Source of the DNA: Pseudohalioglobus sediminis
Lineage (GTDB): Bacteria > Pseudomonadota > Gammaproteobacteria > Pseudomonadales > Halieaceae
Direction of reading: 5' to 3'
Length of the DNA: 64,000 nt
Assembly (NCBI RefSeq): GCF_008370495.1
Contig: NZ_VTUX01000001.1
Span: 434,001 to 498,000 of the forward strand
Below, piece by piece: positions 16,998-26,649 of the stretch. Each line of letters starts with the position of its first letter. The stretch's first letter is position 1. Both the position numbers and the translations under genes were made by a program. The notes below the pieces were generated by a model. That model did no database searches and was not told where the DNA came from. It worked only from the letters and a program-made list of their open reading frames with translations.

Positions 16998-18881
16998 CTA
17001 GCGACGAATATTCAGCTGCGCTTCCAACTGGATGTCCTGCTGTACCTGTTCGCGTATCAGCCGCTTGAGTTCGTCCACATGCGCGTTCTCCAGGCGCTCC
17101 GGGGAACTGACCACCACCGCCACCAGAGGCGGTTCGCCCAGGGTCACGCGTACATGGCTGACATGAACATCCTGATCCAGCAGCTGCACCGCGCCTTCCG
17201 GCACCCGTTCTTCCAGCCGGGCTCGCTCTACCAGGTGGTCAAAAGCAACATACAGTGGAATGCTGATCATGGCCGCCAGCCCGACCGATACCGCCAGCCC
17301 CTTGCGCGCACGCGAGAACGGCGCAAAACCCAGCACCAGGAAAGACAGGCTGGCAGCCAGGGAAATGCCCACCAGGTTGGTGGTCAATAACAACAGGGCG
17401 CCGCGGGCCATCTGCCAGTCGCCCCAGCCAATGCCGATACCGGCCACGCTGAGCGGTGGCACCAGCGCCACGGCGATGGCAACGCCGGCCAGGCTCTTGG
17501 CGATCTCTTCCCTGGAGTGCGCATAGGCACCGGCCACACCGGAAATCACCGCGATGAAGAGGTCGAGCAGGGTCGGCGACATGCGTGCCCGCATTTCCTC
17601 CGTGGGCAGGTCGAAGGGCATCAGCCAGGCCAGCAGGACTGCGCATCCCAGGCCCCAGGCAATGCCCACCGCCAGGGTTTTCACGGCGCCGCGCAGCAGA
17701 TTGATTTCCGAGCGCGTCAGGCCCATGGAAAACGACATGATCGGCGCCATCAGCGGGGCCAGAATCATGGCGCCAATGATCACCGGCGCGGAATCGGCAT
17801 ACAGCCCAGCCAGTGCCAGCATGACGCTGAGAACCATCAGCACCTGGAACGACGAGGATGGCCTGGCATTGTCGCGCAGGGCGATGAACAGGTCCCGGTA
17901 CTCCTCCTCAGAGGCGTGGTTGAACATGGGCAGGTGCTGGTTTTTCAGCACCGAAGCGGTGCCATCGAGCGGCACGTGGTTGAGGCGCACGGTCTCCTTG
18001 CCGCCACTGCCATGGCCGCGTTCCCGCGGCGTCAGCGCCGGCCCCGGCAGCAGCCTGAACCGCTCCGGCAGCACCGTAAGCGCCAGTTCCGAGCTCGACC
18101 GGGACGGCCTGCCATCGAGCAGGTAATCAAAGCCCTCCGGCGACTCCAGCAACAGTCTTTCACTGCGGATCAGCGCCAGCGACTCGGGTAGTCGCGACAG
18201 GCTGATCTTGCCGGGCAGCAGCAGGCGCAGCAGGAACCAGAGATAGGCGAGCACGCTGCGCGGGGCGATGACCAGCAGGGTTGCGCGCCCGTCGGGTATA
18301 TTGAGGCTTTCATCGAAGCGACGGCCAACCAGGGAACTCTGCGTCGGGGCCACGCCGACCAGGCCCAGCACCCCCATATTAATCACCTGTTCCTTGGCGG
18401 TGGTCAGCTTGTAGGAATTGAGCGTCAGTTTACCGAGCCCGCTGAGGGCGCTGCGCAACAGGCTCCAGTCGGACTGTGGTCGATTGATGTCATAGGGATG
18501 CAGTGACAGCACTGAGCCCACCACCACGGAGGAGAACACCAGCTCTCCGTTACAGGTCAGGGCGTCACCCTCGATGGGGTCAACCTGCCGGTAGTGCTCG
18601 ATGAGCTGCCTGGGGTCGCCCTTTACCCCCAGCGCGGTGCAGGCCTGCCGCGCCTCGGGATGTGCCAGCAGGGCAATCACCCACTTGCGGTCCAGCGCCA
18701 GGTCGGCCAGTTCACGGATCTGTTCGTCGCCCAGCCACAGCAGCACCGTGGCGTCCGCGGGAATCTCTTCGCGATCGACCCAGGGCGTCGCCCGCAGCGC
18801 AAATGCCTCGACCCAGTCTGCGGCGCGATCGGCCTCGAAGGAGCTGTCGTGAAGCAGGTACCACGGGGCGGCTTCGCTCAC
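16998..18881 (-). CDS. DUF389 (TIGR00341-type) membrane protein with N-terminal kinase-like domain
   Basis: 627 residues. Residues about 1-300 are soluble and resemble a diacylglycerol/NAD-kinase-like fold (VVVGSVLSLHPYDINRP, DGRATLLVIAPRSVLAYLWFLL, FDYLLDGRP), though without a clear GGDGT ATP motif. Residues about 330-560 are the DUF389 membrane block: SSSFQVLMVLSVMLALAGLYADSAPVIIGAMILAPLMAPIMSFSMG, GVAIAVALVPPLSVAGIGIG and several further helices. DUF389 proteins are widespread and uncharacterised; this long two-part form suggests a lipid-related membrane function (inference). The start ATG overlaps the alpha/beta hydrolase stop by 4 bp (ATGA), indicating translational coupling. Confidence 0.85.
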   Translation of the reverse strand: MSEAAPWYLLHDSSFEADRAADWVEAFALRATPWVDREEIPADATVLLWLGDEQIRELADLALDRKWVIALLAHPEARQACTALGVKGDPRQLIEHYRQVDPIEGDALTCNGELVFSSVVVGSVLSLHPYDINRPQSDWSLLRSALSGLGKLTLNSYKLTTAKEQVINMGVLGLVGVAPTQSSLVGRRFDESLNIPDGRATLLVIAPRSVLAYLWFLLRLLLPGKISLSRLPESLALIRSERLLLESPEGFDYLLDGRPSRSSSELALTVLPERFRLLPGPALTPRERGHGSGGKETVRLNHVPLDGTASVLKNQHLPMFNHASEEEYRDLFIALRDNARPSSSFQVLMVLSVMLALAGLYADSAPVIIGAMILAPLMAPIMSFSMGLTRSEINLLRGAVKTLAVGIAWGLGCAVLLAWLMPFDLPTEEMRARMSPTLLDLFIAVISGVAGAYAHSREEIAKSLAGVAIAVALVPPLSVAGIGIGWGDWQMARGALLLLTTNLVGISLAASLSFLVLGFAPFSRARKGLAVSVGLAAMISIPLYVAFDHLVERARLEERVPEGAVQLLDQDVHVSHVRVTLGEPPLVAVVVSSPERLENAHVDELKRLIREQVQQDIQLEAQLNIRR

Positions 18882-19648
18882 GCCAGGTCCTCCAGTAATT
18901 GTGCGATACAGCGTTCAAGTCGCAGCAGGTCCTGAGGCCGGGACAAACGGTGATCGCCGTCCTTCACCAGGCAAACCTCCACGTCGTCAGAGCGCAGCTT
19001 TTCTGCCAGGGTCAGCGAGTGCTGCCAGGGCACGTCCGCGTCGCGCTGGCCATGTAACAAACGCACAGGCAGCTCCAGCGGCACTGTCTCGCGCTGCAAC
19101 AGACAGTGCCGGCGACCTTCGTCGAGCAGCTCCCTGGTGATGATGTAGGGCTCGCCGTCGTCGTAGCAGTTGTCGATGGCGCAGCTGCCGGACAGCTCCA
19201 ACCGGGACAAGTGCTCCGCCGAGAGGGCGCTCTCGCGCATGCTCTCGGTGAAGTCTGTCGCCGTGGCAATGCCAACCAACGCGGCCACCCGCTGCGGACG
19301 GGCCAGGGCGACGTGCAGCATGATCCAGCCACCCATCGACGACCCCACCAGCAGCAGCGGCCCGCCGGCAACGTCGTCCACTACCGCCAGGGCGTCCTCT
19401 ATCCAGCGGCCGATGGTCCCCTGCTGGAACTCGCCGCTGGACTGGCCATGCCCGAGGTAGTCAAAGCGGGTAAATTGACGGCCGTTCTGTTGACACCAGG
19501 CTTCCAGCGCGCGCGCTTTCTCTCCCTGCATATTGGAATTGAAGCCACCGAGGAAGAGGATGCCCGGGCCTGATCCCGGTGTGTGCTCATAGGCCAGCTG
19601 ATGGCCATCAGATCGCTCGAGTATCACTGCTGCGCCCTCTGCCACCAT
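18878..19648 (-). CDS. Alpha/beta hydrolase
   Basis: 256 residues from ATG 19648. A GTG at 19627 overlapping the upstream stop as GTGA is an equally good coupled start (249 residues). Fold landmarks: the oxyanion region ILFLGGFNSNM, FDYLGHGQSSG, the nucleophile elbow VGSSMGGWIM (Ser104), and the late acidic/His pair around VRLLHGQRDADVPWQ and VKDGDHRLSRPQ. It belongs to the small serine esterase/thioesterase-like group; palmitoyl-protein-thioesterase (ABHD10)-like features are possible. The substrate is unknown. Its position between an MBL hydrolase and DUF389 with overlapping stops and starts suggests one mRNA and a shared process. Confidence 0.88.
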   Translation of the reverse strand: MVAEGAAVILERSDGHQLAYEHTPGSGPGILFLGGFNSNMQGEKARALEAWCQQNGRQFTRFDYLGHGQSSGEFQQGTIGRWIEDALAVVDDVAGGPLLLVGSSMGGWIMLHVALARPQRVAALVGIATATDFTESMRESALSAEHLSRLELSGSCAIDNCYDDGEPYIITRELLDEGRRHCLLQRETVPLELPVRLLHGQRDADVPWQHSLTLAEKLRSDDVEVCLVKDGDHRLSRPQDLLRLERCIAQLLEDLA

Positions 19649-20565
19649 ATTGCCAGGCCCTGGGCATTGAGTTGCGCATCGTGCATGAAGCGATCGCGCA
19701 TGCCATTCATCTCTGCGCCCGCATTCATCGCCTGCACGCGTCGCTGCGAACAGGCGATAATCTCTGCCGCCATGGCGTTGCTGTCTCCGTCACAGCGTGC
19801 TGCGATCTCCAGGTATTCGTCTACCTGTTGCAACAGGCCCTGCCGGGTCTGCTCGCTGTAAGGCAGCGGGCCAAAGTGGGTGAGGTAGATCGTCTCCGGC
19901 CCGGCCTCGGCCAACAATGCCAATGAGGCTTTCAGCGCCTCTGGCCGGAACTGCGTCGGTGTCGTTGAGATCATGGAAAAGTTACCACCCGGGGTACGGA
20001 ACCAGTTGTAGCATACACCGAATACATCACCGCTGAACCAGGCCCGGCTGCGCGCGTCCCAGACACAGAAATGATGATCGGCATGCCCGGGGGTATGCCG
20101 GATGCGCAGTGCACGCCCGCCAAACTCGACCACATCGCCATCGGCCACCTCAATCACGCGTGCCGCGTCAACCGGAAGTATTTCGCCGTACAGGGCCCGG
20201 AATGCCTCATCGCCATACACCGCTCGCGAACCCTCTATCAGTTTTTGCGGATTGATCAGGTGGCGCGCGCCGCGCGGATGCGCCAACAGTTCCGCCTCGG
20301 GAAACAGTGCCATCATGGCGCCCGCACCGCCGGCGTGATCAAGGTGCACATGCGTGGGTATGACGTAGCGTACCTGTTGCGCTGACAGCCCGCGTTCGGC
20401 AAGTGCCGCCTGCAGTGCCGGCACGGAGTGGCGGGTGCCGGTTTCCACGATGGCGCACTCCCCGTCGCCCTCGACGAGGTAAAAGCAGGCCACGCCCGGA
20501 GCCATATAATTCGCATCAATGCGAGTGATACCAAAGCCTACATCTTCCGTAACGGCCGGGTTCAT
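19624..20565 (-). CDS. Metallo-beta-lactamase-fold hydrolase
   Basis: 313 residues. The metal signature THVHLDHAGG covers residues 71-80 (His72, His74, Asp76, His77). The third histidine lies in HTPGHADHHFCVWD and the later acidic site in WFSGDVFGVCYN. The last conserved His is in YLTHFGPLPYSE. Glyoxalase II/lactonase-type arrangement with a C-terminal helical extension of about 90 residues. There is no signal peptide, so it is cytosolic. It heads a coupled three-gene unit with the alpha/beta hydrolase and DUF389 protein. Likely a thioester, lactone or phosphate-ester hydrolase; specificity undetermined. The start ATG 20565 follows GGAGG (20575-20571) in the short divergent gap with the mechanosensitive channel gene. 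Confidence 0.9.
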   Translation of the reverse strand: MNPAVTEDVGFGITRIDANYMAPGVACFYLVEGDGECAIVETGTRHSVPALQAALAERGLSAQQVRYVIPTHVHLDHAGGAGAMMALFPEAELLAHPRGARHLINPQKLIEGSRAVYGDEAFRALYGEILPVDAARVIEVADGDVVEFGGRALRIRHTPGHADHHFCVWDARSRAWFSGDVFGVCYNWFRTPGGNFSMISTTPTQFRPEALKASLALLAEAGPETIYLTHFGPLPYSEQTRQGLLQQVDEYLEIAARCDGDSNAMAAEIIACSQRRVQAMNAGAEMNGMRDRFMHDAQLNAQGLAIWWQRAQQ

Positions 20566-20622
20566 GTGTTAACCTCCTCGTTGTATCAGTTGCCCGGCAG
20601 CCCGGATTAAAGACAAGCCATT

Positions 20623-23600
20623 ATGACCCACGCCACCCCTGGAAATGAACCGGCCGCGGCAATGATTCCCTCGCCGTGCCGATCCCTGTTCAAACTGCTG
20701 CCGCTGATGCCCCTGTTGTGCCTGGCATTCTTCTCCCTTGCCAGCCTGGCCCAGCCTGAACTGGACGCGGACTCGCTGGACGCCCTGCGCAACGAGATCA
20801 ATAACACCAGCGAGCTCGCCGAGGAGCGCCGACAGGAACTGCTGCAGCGGCTCGACGGCGCCGAGGCTGAGCTGGAGAACGCGCGTGCCTTCAAGGCGCG
20901 TGCCGACCAGCTGCAGCAGCTTATGGAGAACGCCTCCGAGCAGGTGCAACTTTTCAACCAACGCCTGCAAGAGGTCAAATCAGCTACTGACAAGGCCAGT
21001 AATGAGGACCTGCTTCCGCCGGACGCAACGGTTGACCAGGTGCGCAGCCAGATTACGCTGGTCGGCGCTGAGCGGCAGGCCCTGAGTGAGCGGCGCACGC
21101 AACTGTTGCAGGAAATAGACAATCTTCCGGCGCGCCGGGCGGAGATACAGCAACGCCTCGTTGCCCTGCAGAGCCAGGGCGGGACGCCGGTATCCACCGC
21201 GCTCGATGCCAGTCTCGAGCAGCGCGTGGCAGCAGCCGTAGCGGCTGCGGAAAACCGGGCGGCGGTAGCCGAGCGCCAGGCGCTGGAAGTGGAAATTCTC
21301 AGCGAACCTGCCAGCGCGCGCGTGAATGCGGCGGAGCGCACCTGGCTGGGCGCGGCTATCAACCGGACGGAAGCAAAGCTGGCGGCGCTGAACCAGGCCC
21401 TGGACGCGGCTCGCAGCAGCGCCACCGAGGAGCAACTGAAAACCACTGCGCAGCTGCAGCAGCAACTGCAACGAGACGACCCGGTGCTGCAGCGCTTTGC
21501 CGAGGAAAACCGCTCGCTGGCGGAACAATTGCAGTCAGTTGCGCACGCCACCGACAGTGCGCGAACGGAGGGCAACCAGCTCAAGGCGACGCTGGAAGGA
21601 CTTGAGCAGGATTCGCTGCTGATGCAGCGGCGCCTGGAAGTGGCCGGCCGCAAGGAAGTCCTCGGCAGGGTCATGATCACGCGCCTCAACAGCCTGCCGG
21701 AAACCGAGGAACTGCGGCGGGAGATCAACCAGCGCAACGCATTGATCGCTGATACTTCCATGGAGCAAATCGATGTCGAAGAAGAATTCCGCGCCATCAA
21801 TGACCGCCAGGATTATCTCGGTACGCTGTTGCCTGACCTGCAGGACTGGGACAGCGCCTCGCAACAGTTGGTTAACGACCTGGTGGACCAGCGCAGGGAT
21901 CTGCTGGAGCGGAACCTGCAGGGCATGGGCCTGCTACTGCATCAGCTGCTGGAAAATAATGAAACCACGTTCACGCTGATCACGACCACCAGCGAGTTCC
22001 ACAAATTCCTCCTCGGCAACCTGCTGTGGGTGCGCAATTTCTCCTATCTCGAACTGGCTTCTCTGAAGCACCAGCTCGCGGTGCTGCTTAACCCGGAAAG
22101 CTGGACGCGGCTCCCTGCGCAGTTGGTCTCCGGTTACCAGGCGCTGCCATGGTCAAGTGCGCTGCTGGCCCTGTTGTTGCTCGCCATCCTGCTGCGCCGT
22201 CAGCTGCGTCCCGTGTATAACCAGATGCTCAGCAAGCCCATACTCATCAGCGGCGCGACCCTGTGGCACATGCTCGCCGGGCTGGCCCTGTCCTGCTTGC
22301 TGGTCGCCCCGTGGCCATTGCTGCTTTTCTGTGCCGGCGTGCTCCTGCAGGAAGGCATACCGGCCTCGGATTTCGGTGATGCCCTGGCACCCGCACTCAA
22401 GTTCACCGCCTGGATACTCTACCTGTTGCTGCTGACGCGGTTGATCGCCAGCCGCCACGGTGTGGGGCGCCGCTACCTGAAGTGGAACGCCCGCATGCTC
22501 GACGCGCTGCGCAAGGAGCTGAACTGGGCGGGCCCCACGATCTGCTTCGGTGTATTGTTGGACGTGTTCGTATTTCATCTCGACGTGGTGGTCAGCGGCG
22601 GCCCGCTAGGGGCACTTGCCACTGCCATTGTGGCTGGCAGCATTATCGCTTTCAGTGTGCGCCTGCTGCGCCGGGAGATTTTCTGCGACGACTCGCTCAC
22701 GCGGCTCGGCCTGCGCCTGACCGTGGTCACCGCCGCGGCCGTGATAGTGATGCAGGCTATCGGCCTGCTCTTCGCCGCCGATATCTATCTGATGGCACTG
22801 GGGCGCTCGGTTATCGCACTGGGGCTCATCAAGCTGGCGGGGGACGTGCTCGAACGCTGGCTGCTGATACTGCGCGCCCGTCTGCAGAAGCAGGCCCGGG
22901 AAGAGCACCGCGCACATGAGCAGGACAGCGAGGCCCCCGACGACGAGGAGGCCATGATTGACGTCATATCCCTCTCGGAGGCACATACCAAGCTGCTTAC
23001 CATGGTGCGCTTCCTGGCCGCGGCAGTGGCGCTGTTTGTCATCTGGGCGCCCAGCCTCCCCGCGCTGACGCTGCTCGACTCAATGACTTTGTGGCAGGCG
23101 GGCGATGGCGCCGGAGGCCTGCGCGCCATCACCCTGTTCGACCTCACCCTGAGCGTGGTCATCCTGGTCGTCACGGCACTGGTCACCAGGAACCTGCCCT
23201 CTATCAGTGAGGTATTCATGCGTGAGTGGTTCAACATGAGCGCGGGCGCGCGCTATGCCACCAGCATACTGCTGCAGTACCTGGTAATCGCTATCGGCGG
23301 CGCGCTGTTTCTCAGCACCATCGGCTGGGAGTGGAGCAAGGTACAGTGGCTGGTTGCGGCACTCGGCGTGGGTATCGGATTCGGCCTGCAGGAAATCGTG
23401 GCCAACTTCATCAGCGGCATCATTATCCTGTTTGAACGGCCGGTGCGCGTGGGCGATGTCATCAGTGCCGGCGGCGCCGAGGGCGTGGTGAAAAAGATCA
23501 ACCCAAGGGCAACCATCATCGAAACATTTGAGCGCAAGGAGCACCTGATCCCCAACAAGGAACTGATCACCGGGCAGGTCATCAACTGGACGCTGAGTGA

Positions 23601-23946
23601 AAACGCGGTACGGGTCATTGTCCCGGTCGGTGTTGCCTACGGCACCGATGTGCGCAACGCCATGGCGCTGATGTACGAAGCCGCGGGCGAAGTAGAACTG
23701 GTGCTGCCTGACCCTGAACCCCTGGTGACATTCGAGGACTTTGGCGACAACGCCTTGCTGCTGTGGCTGCGCTGTTATGTCTCCGAGAGCCGGCCGCGGG
23801 CCTGGACCGAGCTGCGCACCGTCATCAATGACAAGTTTAACGCCGCCGGCATCAGCATTTCCTTCCCGCAGCGCGACGTACACCTGGACACTGCCGCCCC
23901 GCTGCAGGTGGAGGTGCGGCAGCTGCCCGCCGGCACCACCGACTGA
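20623..23946 (+). CDS. Large MscK/MscM-type mechanosensitive channel
   Basis: 1107 residues. After a signal-like hydrophobic stretch (LLPLMPLLCLAFFSLASLA) there is a periplasmic region of about 430 residues dominated by coiled coil (repeated Leu/Gln/Glu/Ala heptads from residue 45 to 420). Multiple membrane helices occupy about 490-880. The pore-lining helix and beta-domain of the MscS family follow: VAALGVGIGFGLQEIVANFISGIIILFERPVRVGDVI, then a GVVKKINPRATIIETFERKEHLIPNKELITGQVINW block. This architecture is that of MscK (KefA) or the miniconductance YbdG/YjeP group, around 1100 residues. It releases solutes upon hypo-osmotic shock. An internal acidic loop (EEHRAHEQDSEAPDDEEA) lies between helices. 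Confidence 0.93.
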   Translation: MTHATPGNEPAAAMIPSPCRSLFKLLPLMPLLCLAFFSLASLAQPELDADSLDALRNEINNTSELAEERRQELLQRLDGAEAELENARAFKARADQLQQLMENASEQVQLFNQRLQEVKSATDKASNEDLLPPDATVDQVRSQITLVGAERQALSERRTQLLQEIDNLPARRAEIQQRLVALQSQGGTPVSTALDASLEQRVAAAVAAAENRAAVAERQALEVEILSEPASARVNAAERTWLGAAINRTEAKLAALNQALDAARSSATEEQLKTTAQLQQQLQRDDPVLQRFAEENRSLAEQLQSVAHATDSARTEGNQLKATLEGLEQDSLLMQRRLEVAGRKEVLGRVMITRLNSLPETEELRREINQRNALIADTSMEQIDVEEEFRAINDRQDYLGTLLPDLQDWDSASQQLVNDLVDQRRDLLERNLQGMGLLLHQLLENNETTFTLITTTSEFHKFLLGNLLWVRNFSYLELASLKHQLAVLLNPESWTRLPAQLVSGYQALPWSSALLALLLLAILLRRQLRPVYNQMLSKPILISGATLWHMLAGLALSCLLVAPWPLLLFCAGVLLQEGIPASDFGDALAPALKFTAWILYLLLLTRLIASRHGVGRRYLKWNARMLDALRKELNWAGPTICFGVLLDVFVFHLDVVVSGGPLGALATAIVAGSIIAFSVRLLRREIFCDDSLTRLGLRLTVVTAAAVIVMQAIGLLFAADIYLMALGRSVIALGLIKLAGDVLERWLLILRARLQKQAREEHRAHEQDSEAPDDEEAMIDVISLSEAHTKLLTMVRFLAAAVALFVIWAPSLPALTLLDSMTLWQAGDGAGGLRAITLFDLTLSVVILVVTALVTRNLPSISEVFMREWFNMSAGARYATSILLQYLVIAIGGALFLSTIGWEWSKVQWLVAALGVGIGFGLQEIVANFISGIIILFERPVRVGDVISAGGAEGVVKKINPRATIIETFERKEHLIPNKELITGQVINWTLSENAVRVIVPVGVAYGTDVRNAMALMYEAAGEVELVLPDPEPLVTFEDFGDNALLLWLRCYVSESRPRAWTELRTVINDKFNAAGISISFPQRDVHLDTAAPLQVEVRQLPAGTTD

Positions 23947-25806
23947 TCAGGGCTGGTACCAGATGGGCGAGGTATAGGCCCGTTCCTGGATACTGTCCGG
24001 AAAGCCGGCGGATATGTCGCGCTGCAATGCGACTGCGTCGTAAAGCGAGTGCCGTGGTGTGGGTATCTGCAACACCCGCGCGTAGTAAAAAGCGCTGACG
24101 GCGGGATCGAATTCCGGGTCCTGCCAGCGTGCGCCCAGGGTGACGGCACCGATGGTGTTGCTGTAGCGCGCGTTGTCCGCGTCCACGGTATTACCCACAG
24201 GCGGCACCTTACCACCATCATCGGCTTGCCTGGCACCAGACCAGGCCACATCGAAGACGCGCTCGTGGCTGCGCCCGTTACTGTCCACCCAGCCCTTGAT
24301 GATCTGGATACGATCCAGGTTGGCGCCATCCGCTTCTTTCTCTGCCACCACCAGGAACTCCGGTGAGGTGCTCCAGGGGCCAGCCAACTGCCCCCCCATG
24401 GGCACACCACTGGCAATTGCCTGCGCGTAGAGCCCGGCACTGTCGAGCATGGCCTCGCTGTAGCCACGCCCGGCAAAAAATCGCACCGCGATACGCGGGC
24501 CGCTGGTGGCATAGACCTCGCGCCGCTTGAGTGCAGCAACAATGGCTTCACGCGTATTGTCCTCAGCCCAGACCGCAGCCAGCCCGGAAGCAGACATATT
24601 CCAGCCCACCGGCCGACCTTCCGCGTCTACCTTGAACAGGCCTTCCTTGTTGGTGGGAATACTGTCAGCGGCAAATTTCCCGTGAAAATTATCCTCCTCC
24701 GCACCGGCCAGCCCGGAGTGGGCATCACTGGAGCCAATCATGCCGAACTGGTAGGGGTTGATACCGATATTACCTTCAATTTCCAGCCCCAATCGCAGCG
24801 CAGGGCGAATATAGTCCGATATCGATGCCACGTAGGGTGTGCGGTCACGCTGGATGTAGAACGGGAAAGTTTCAAAATCGGCGAAGGTATCATCCGGCGA
24901 CAGGTCAGGATGCGTTTCCGAGTCGCCCTTGATCTGGGTTACTTCCACCACCTGTTCCCAGCGCATGCGCGCGGCGGCATACTCTGCGGTGATGGGCTGG
25001 CCACGCAGGGTCTGGGTGTCAAACATGTAACCCTTGGATATATTCGAATTGTGCGGGATGGCAATGAAATCAGCCCCGGTATCGGCGCTGGTACGATCCA
25101 GCCAGGCCCAGAGGTCTTCGGGGAAGGAGCTATCAAGGAAACTGAAGGGCAGGTATTGCCGGGCCTGCTCGGCACCGGAGTCGGTAATGACAATACGATG
25201 CAGGTTGGCGCCGCCGTTGTTGGAGCTCCACTCCCAGCCTATCAGTGCACTGAAGCTGCCCGGTTCATTGGCGGCATCTGCCGCCGCTACCGCCTGTTCC
25301 CAGGTCGCGCGTGACACATCGGGCAGGGGCGGGATGCCACCGATCTTGATGCCTTCATCCTGCAGGCGCTCGCCGGCCTCGCGCGGATCCTCCGCCGTGG
25401 GCAGGCGCGAACCGAACAATACCGGACCCCAACTGGAGCCGACGCCGGCCTTGATGACCAGCGCGGAAAACCAGGCATACAGTGAATCCACGATGCCGAG
25501 GTCTTCGGTAGGCACCCAGTCCTCGTAGACATGACGTATCACACCGAGGAATTCCGCATGGTCAGAGACCACCAGGAAATCCAGTGGTGTGCCGATCTGC
25601 ACGCGAGCGCCGTGGTAGGGATGTACAACAGGCAGACCCCTGGCATAACGATAAGCCGCCGCCGGGTCTATCGACGCGTTGCCAATCGTAATCGCGTCGA
25701 ATGAGTTGTTGGTGTGCAGGTGGGTGTCACCCCACAGCAGTTGCTTTGTGGCCAGCGCCGAAGGTGAAGCGGCCAGCATCGCGGCCAGTACAAGTGCACG
25801 TCGCAT
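23947..25806 (-). CDS. Secreted DUF3604 protein (PHP-like metal site), copy B
   Basis: 619 residues with signal MRRALVLAAMLAASPSALA-TKQ. The same ordered signatures as copy A at 5173-7191 occur: WGDTHLHTNNSFDAI, SDHAEFLGV, IPHNSNISKGYMF, GMIGSSDAHSGLAG, YATSGPRIAVRFFAG and the C-terminal QERAYTSPIWYQP (copy A ends QERAWTSPIWVSA). It differs by fewer cysteines and a shorter C-terminal insert. The ribosome site GAGAG precedes ATG 25806. It ends back-to-back with the mechanosensitive channel gene (stops adjacent at 23946/23947). The duplicated, exported DUF3604 family points to extracellular or periplasmic turnover of an unknown ester; the PHP resemblance is inferred from HxH and DHAE motifs. 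Confidence 0.88.
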   Translation of the reverse strand: MRRALVLAAMLAASPSALATKQLLWGDTHLHTNNSFDAITIGNASIDPAAAYRYARGLPVVHPYHGARVQIGTPLDFLVVSDHAEFLGVIRHVYEDWVPTEDLGIVDSLYAWFSALVIKAGVGSSWGPVLFGSRLPTAEDPREAGERLQDEGIKIGGIPPLPDVSRATWEQAVAAADAANEPGSFSALIGWEWSSNNGGANLHRIVITDSGAEQARQYLPFSFLDSSFPEDLWAWLDRTSADTGADFIAIPHNSNISKGYMFDTQTLRGQPITAEYAAARMRWEQVVEVTQIKGDSETHPDLSPDDTFADFETFPFYIQRDRTPYVASISDYIRPALRLGLEIEGNIGINPYQFGMIGSSDAHSGLAGAEEDNFHGKFAADSIPTNKEGLFKVDAEGRPVGWNMSASGLAAVWAEDNTREAIVAALKRREVYATSGPRIAVRFFAGRGYSEAMLDSAGLYAQAIASGVPMGGQLAGPWSTSPEFLVVAEKEADGANLDRIQIIKGWVDSNGRSHERVFDVAWSGARQADDGGKVPPVGNTVDADNARYSNTIGAVTLGARWQDPEFDPAVSAFYYARVLQIPTPRHSLYDAVALQRDISAGFPDSIQERAYTSPIWYQP

Positions 25807-25860
25807 AACATCTCTCGTTATTCTGTTCTGCCGCAGATGTTAGCATGGCCTCAGGCCCTG

Positions 25861-26649
25861 TCAGCGCCCCTTCCACACCGGCGCGCGCTTTTCCAGGAAA
25901 GCCGCGGCACCTTCACCCGCATCTTCACTGGCAATACAGATGCGCTGCAGGTCGGCTTCAACGGAGATGGTCTGGCCCAGGTCTGCCTCACAGGCCTCGG
26001 CTACCGCCTGCTTGGCATAGCGCAGTGACAGCGGCGCCCTGTTGGCGAGTTCTTCCGCCCACGCCAGGGTTTCCGGCAGCAGCGCATCGTCGGCCACCAC
26101 GCGGTTGCAAAGCCCCCAGTCGAGGCATTTCTGTGCGGCCAGCTTTTCCCCGGTGGCGATAATTTCATAGGCGCGCTTGCGACCGATAGTCTGCACCAGG
26201 TGCCAGGTGGCACCGCCATCCGGCACCAGGCTAATGGCAGTGAAAGCCTGGTAGATATAGGCGTTCTCCGCCATCACGGTCAGGTCACATACCATCGCCA
26301 GGGCACTGGATACGCCCGCGGCGGGGCCGTGCACGGCACTGATCCAGGGCTTGGGGGCACGGTAGATTTCCAGCATCAGCGGTTTGTATTCCAGGTTGAG
26401 CTGGTCATCCACACGCCAGGTGGGATCCGACATCGGGGTCTCGGTCAGGTCCGCGCCGGCGCCGAAACCACGGCCGGTTCCCGTCAGCACGACAACGCGA
26501 ATGGCGTCGTCTGCATTCAGTTCACGCGCTGCCAGCAGCATGTCCCGGCGCAGGGCCGCATCAAACGCATTCATGGCCTGCGGACGATCCATGGTGATGA
26601 CGCCCACCGCACCGTGGCGCTCCAGCTGTACCGTCGTGTACTCAGTCAT
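25861..26649 (-). CDS. Enoyl-CoA hydratase/isomerase (crotonase family)
   Basis: 262 residues, start ATG 26649 (MTEYTTVQLERHGAVG), overlapping the racemase stop by 8 bp. Crotonase features: TMDRPQAMNAFDAALR, the oxyanion-hole segment VLTGTGRGFGAGADLTE, then AVHGPAAGVSSALAMVCDLTVMAENA. A second active-site region reads FTAISLVPDGGATWHLVQTIGRKRA. The conserved acidic residue after LVPD is replaced in part (DGGAT), as in PaaG-like isomerases rather than the Glu-Glu pair of mitochondrial hydratase. It is the last gene of the ACAD-SDR-racemase-hydratase operon and probably hydrates or isomerises the product of the dehydrogenase at 28614-29789. Confidence 0.92.
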   Translation of the reverse strand: MTEYTTVQLERHGAVGVITMDRPQAMNAFDAALRRDMLLAARELNADDAIRVVVLTGTGRGFGAGADLTETPMSDPTWRVDDQLNLEYKPLMLEIYRAPKPWISAVHGPAAGVSSALAMVCDLTVMAENAYIYQAFTAISLVPDGGATWHLVQTIGRKRAYEIIATGEKLAAQKCLDWGLCNRVVADDALLPETLAWAEELANRAPLSLRYAKQAVAEACEADLGQTISVEADLQRICIASEDAGEGAAAFLEKRAPVWKGR

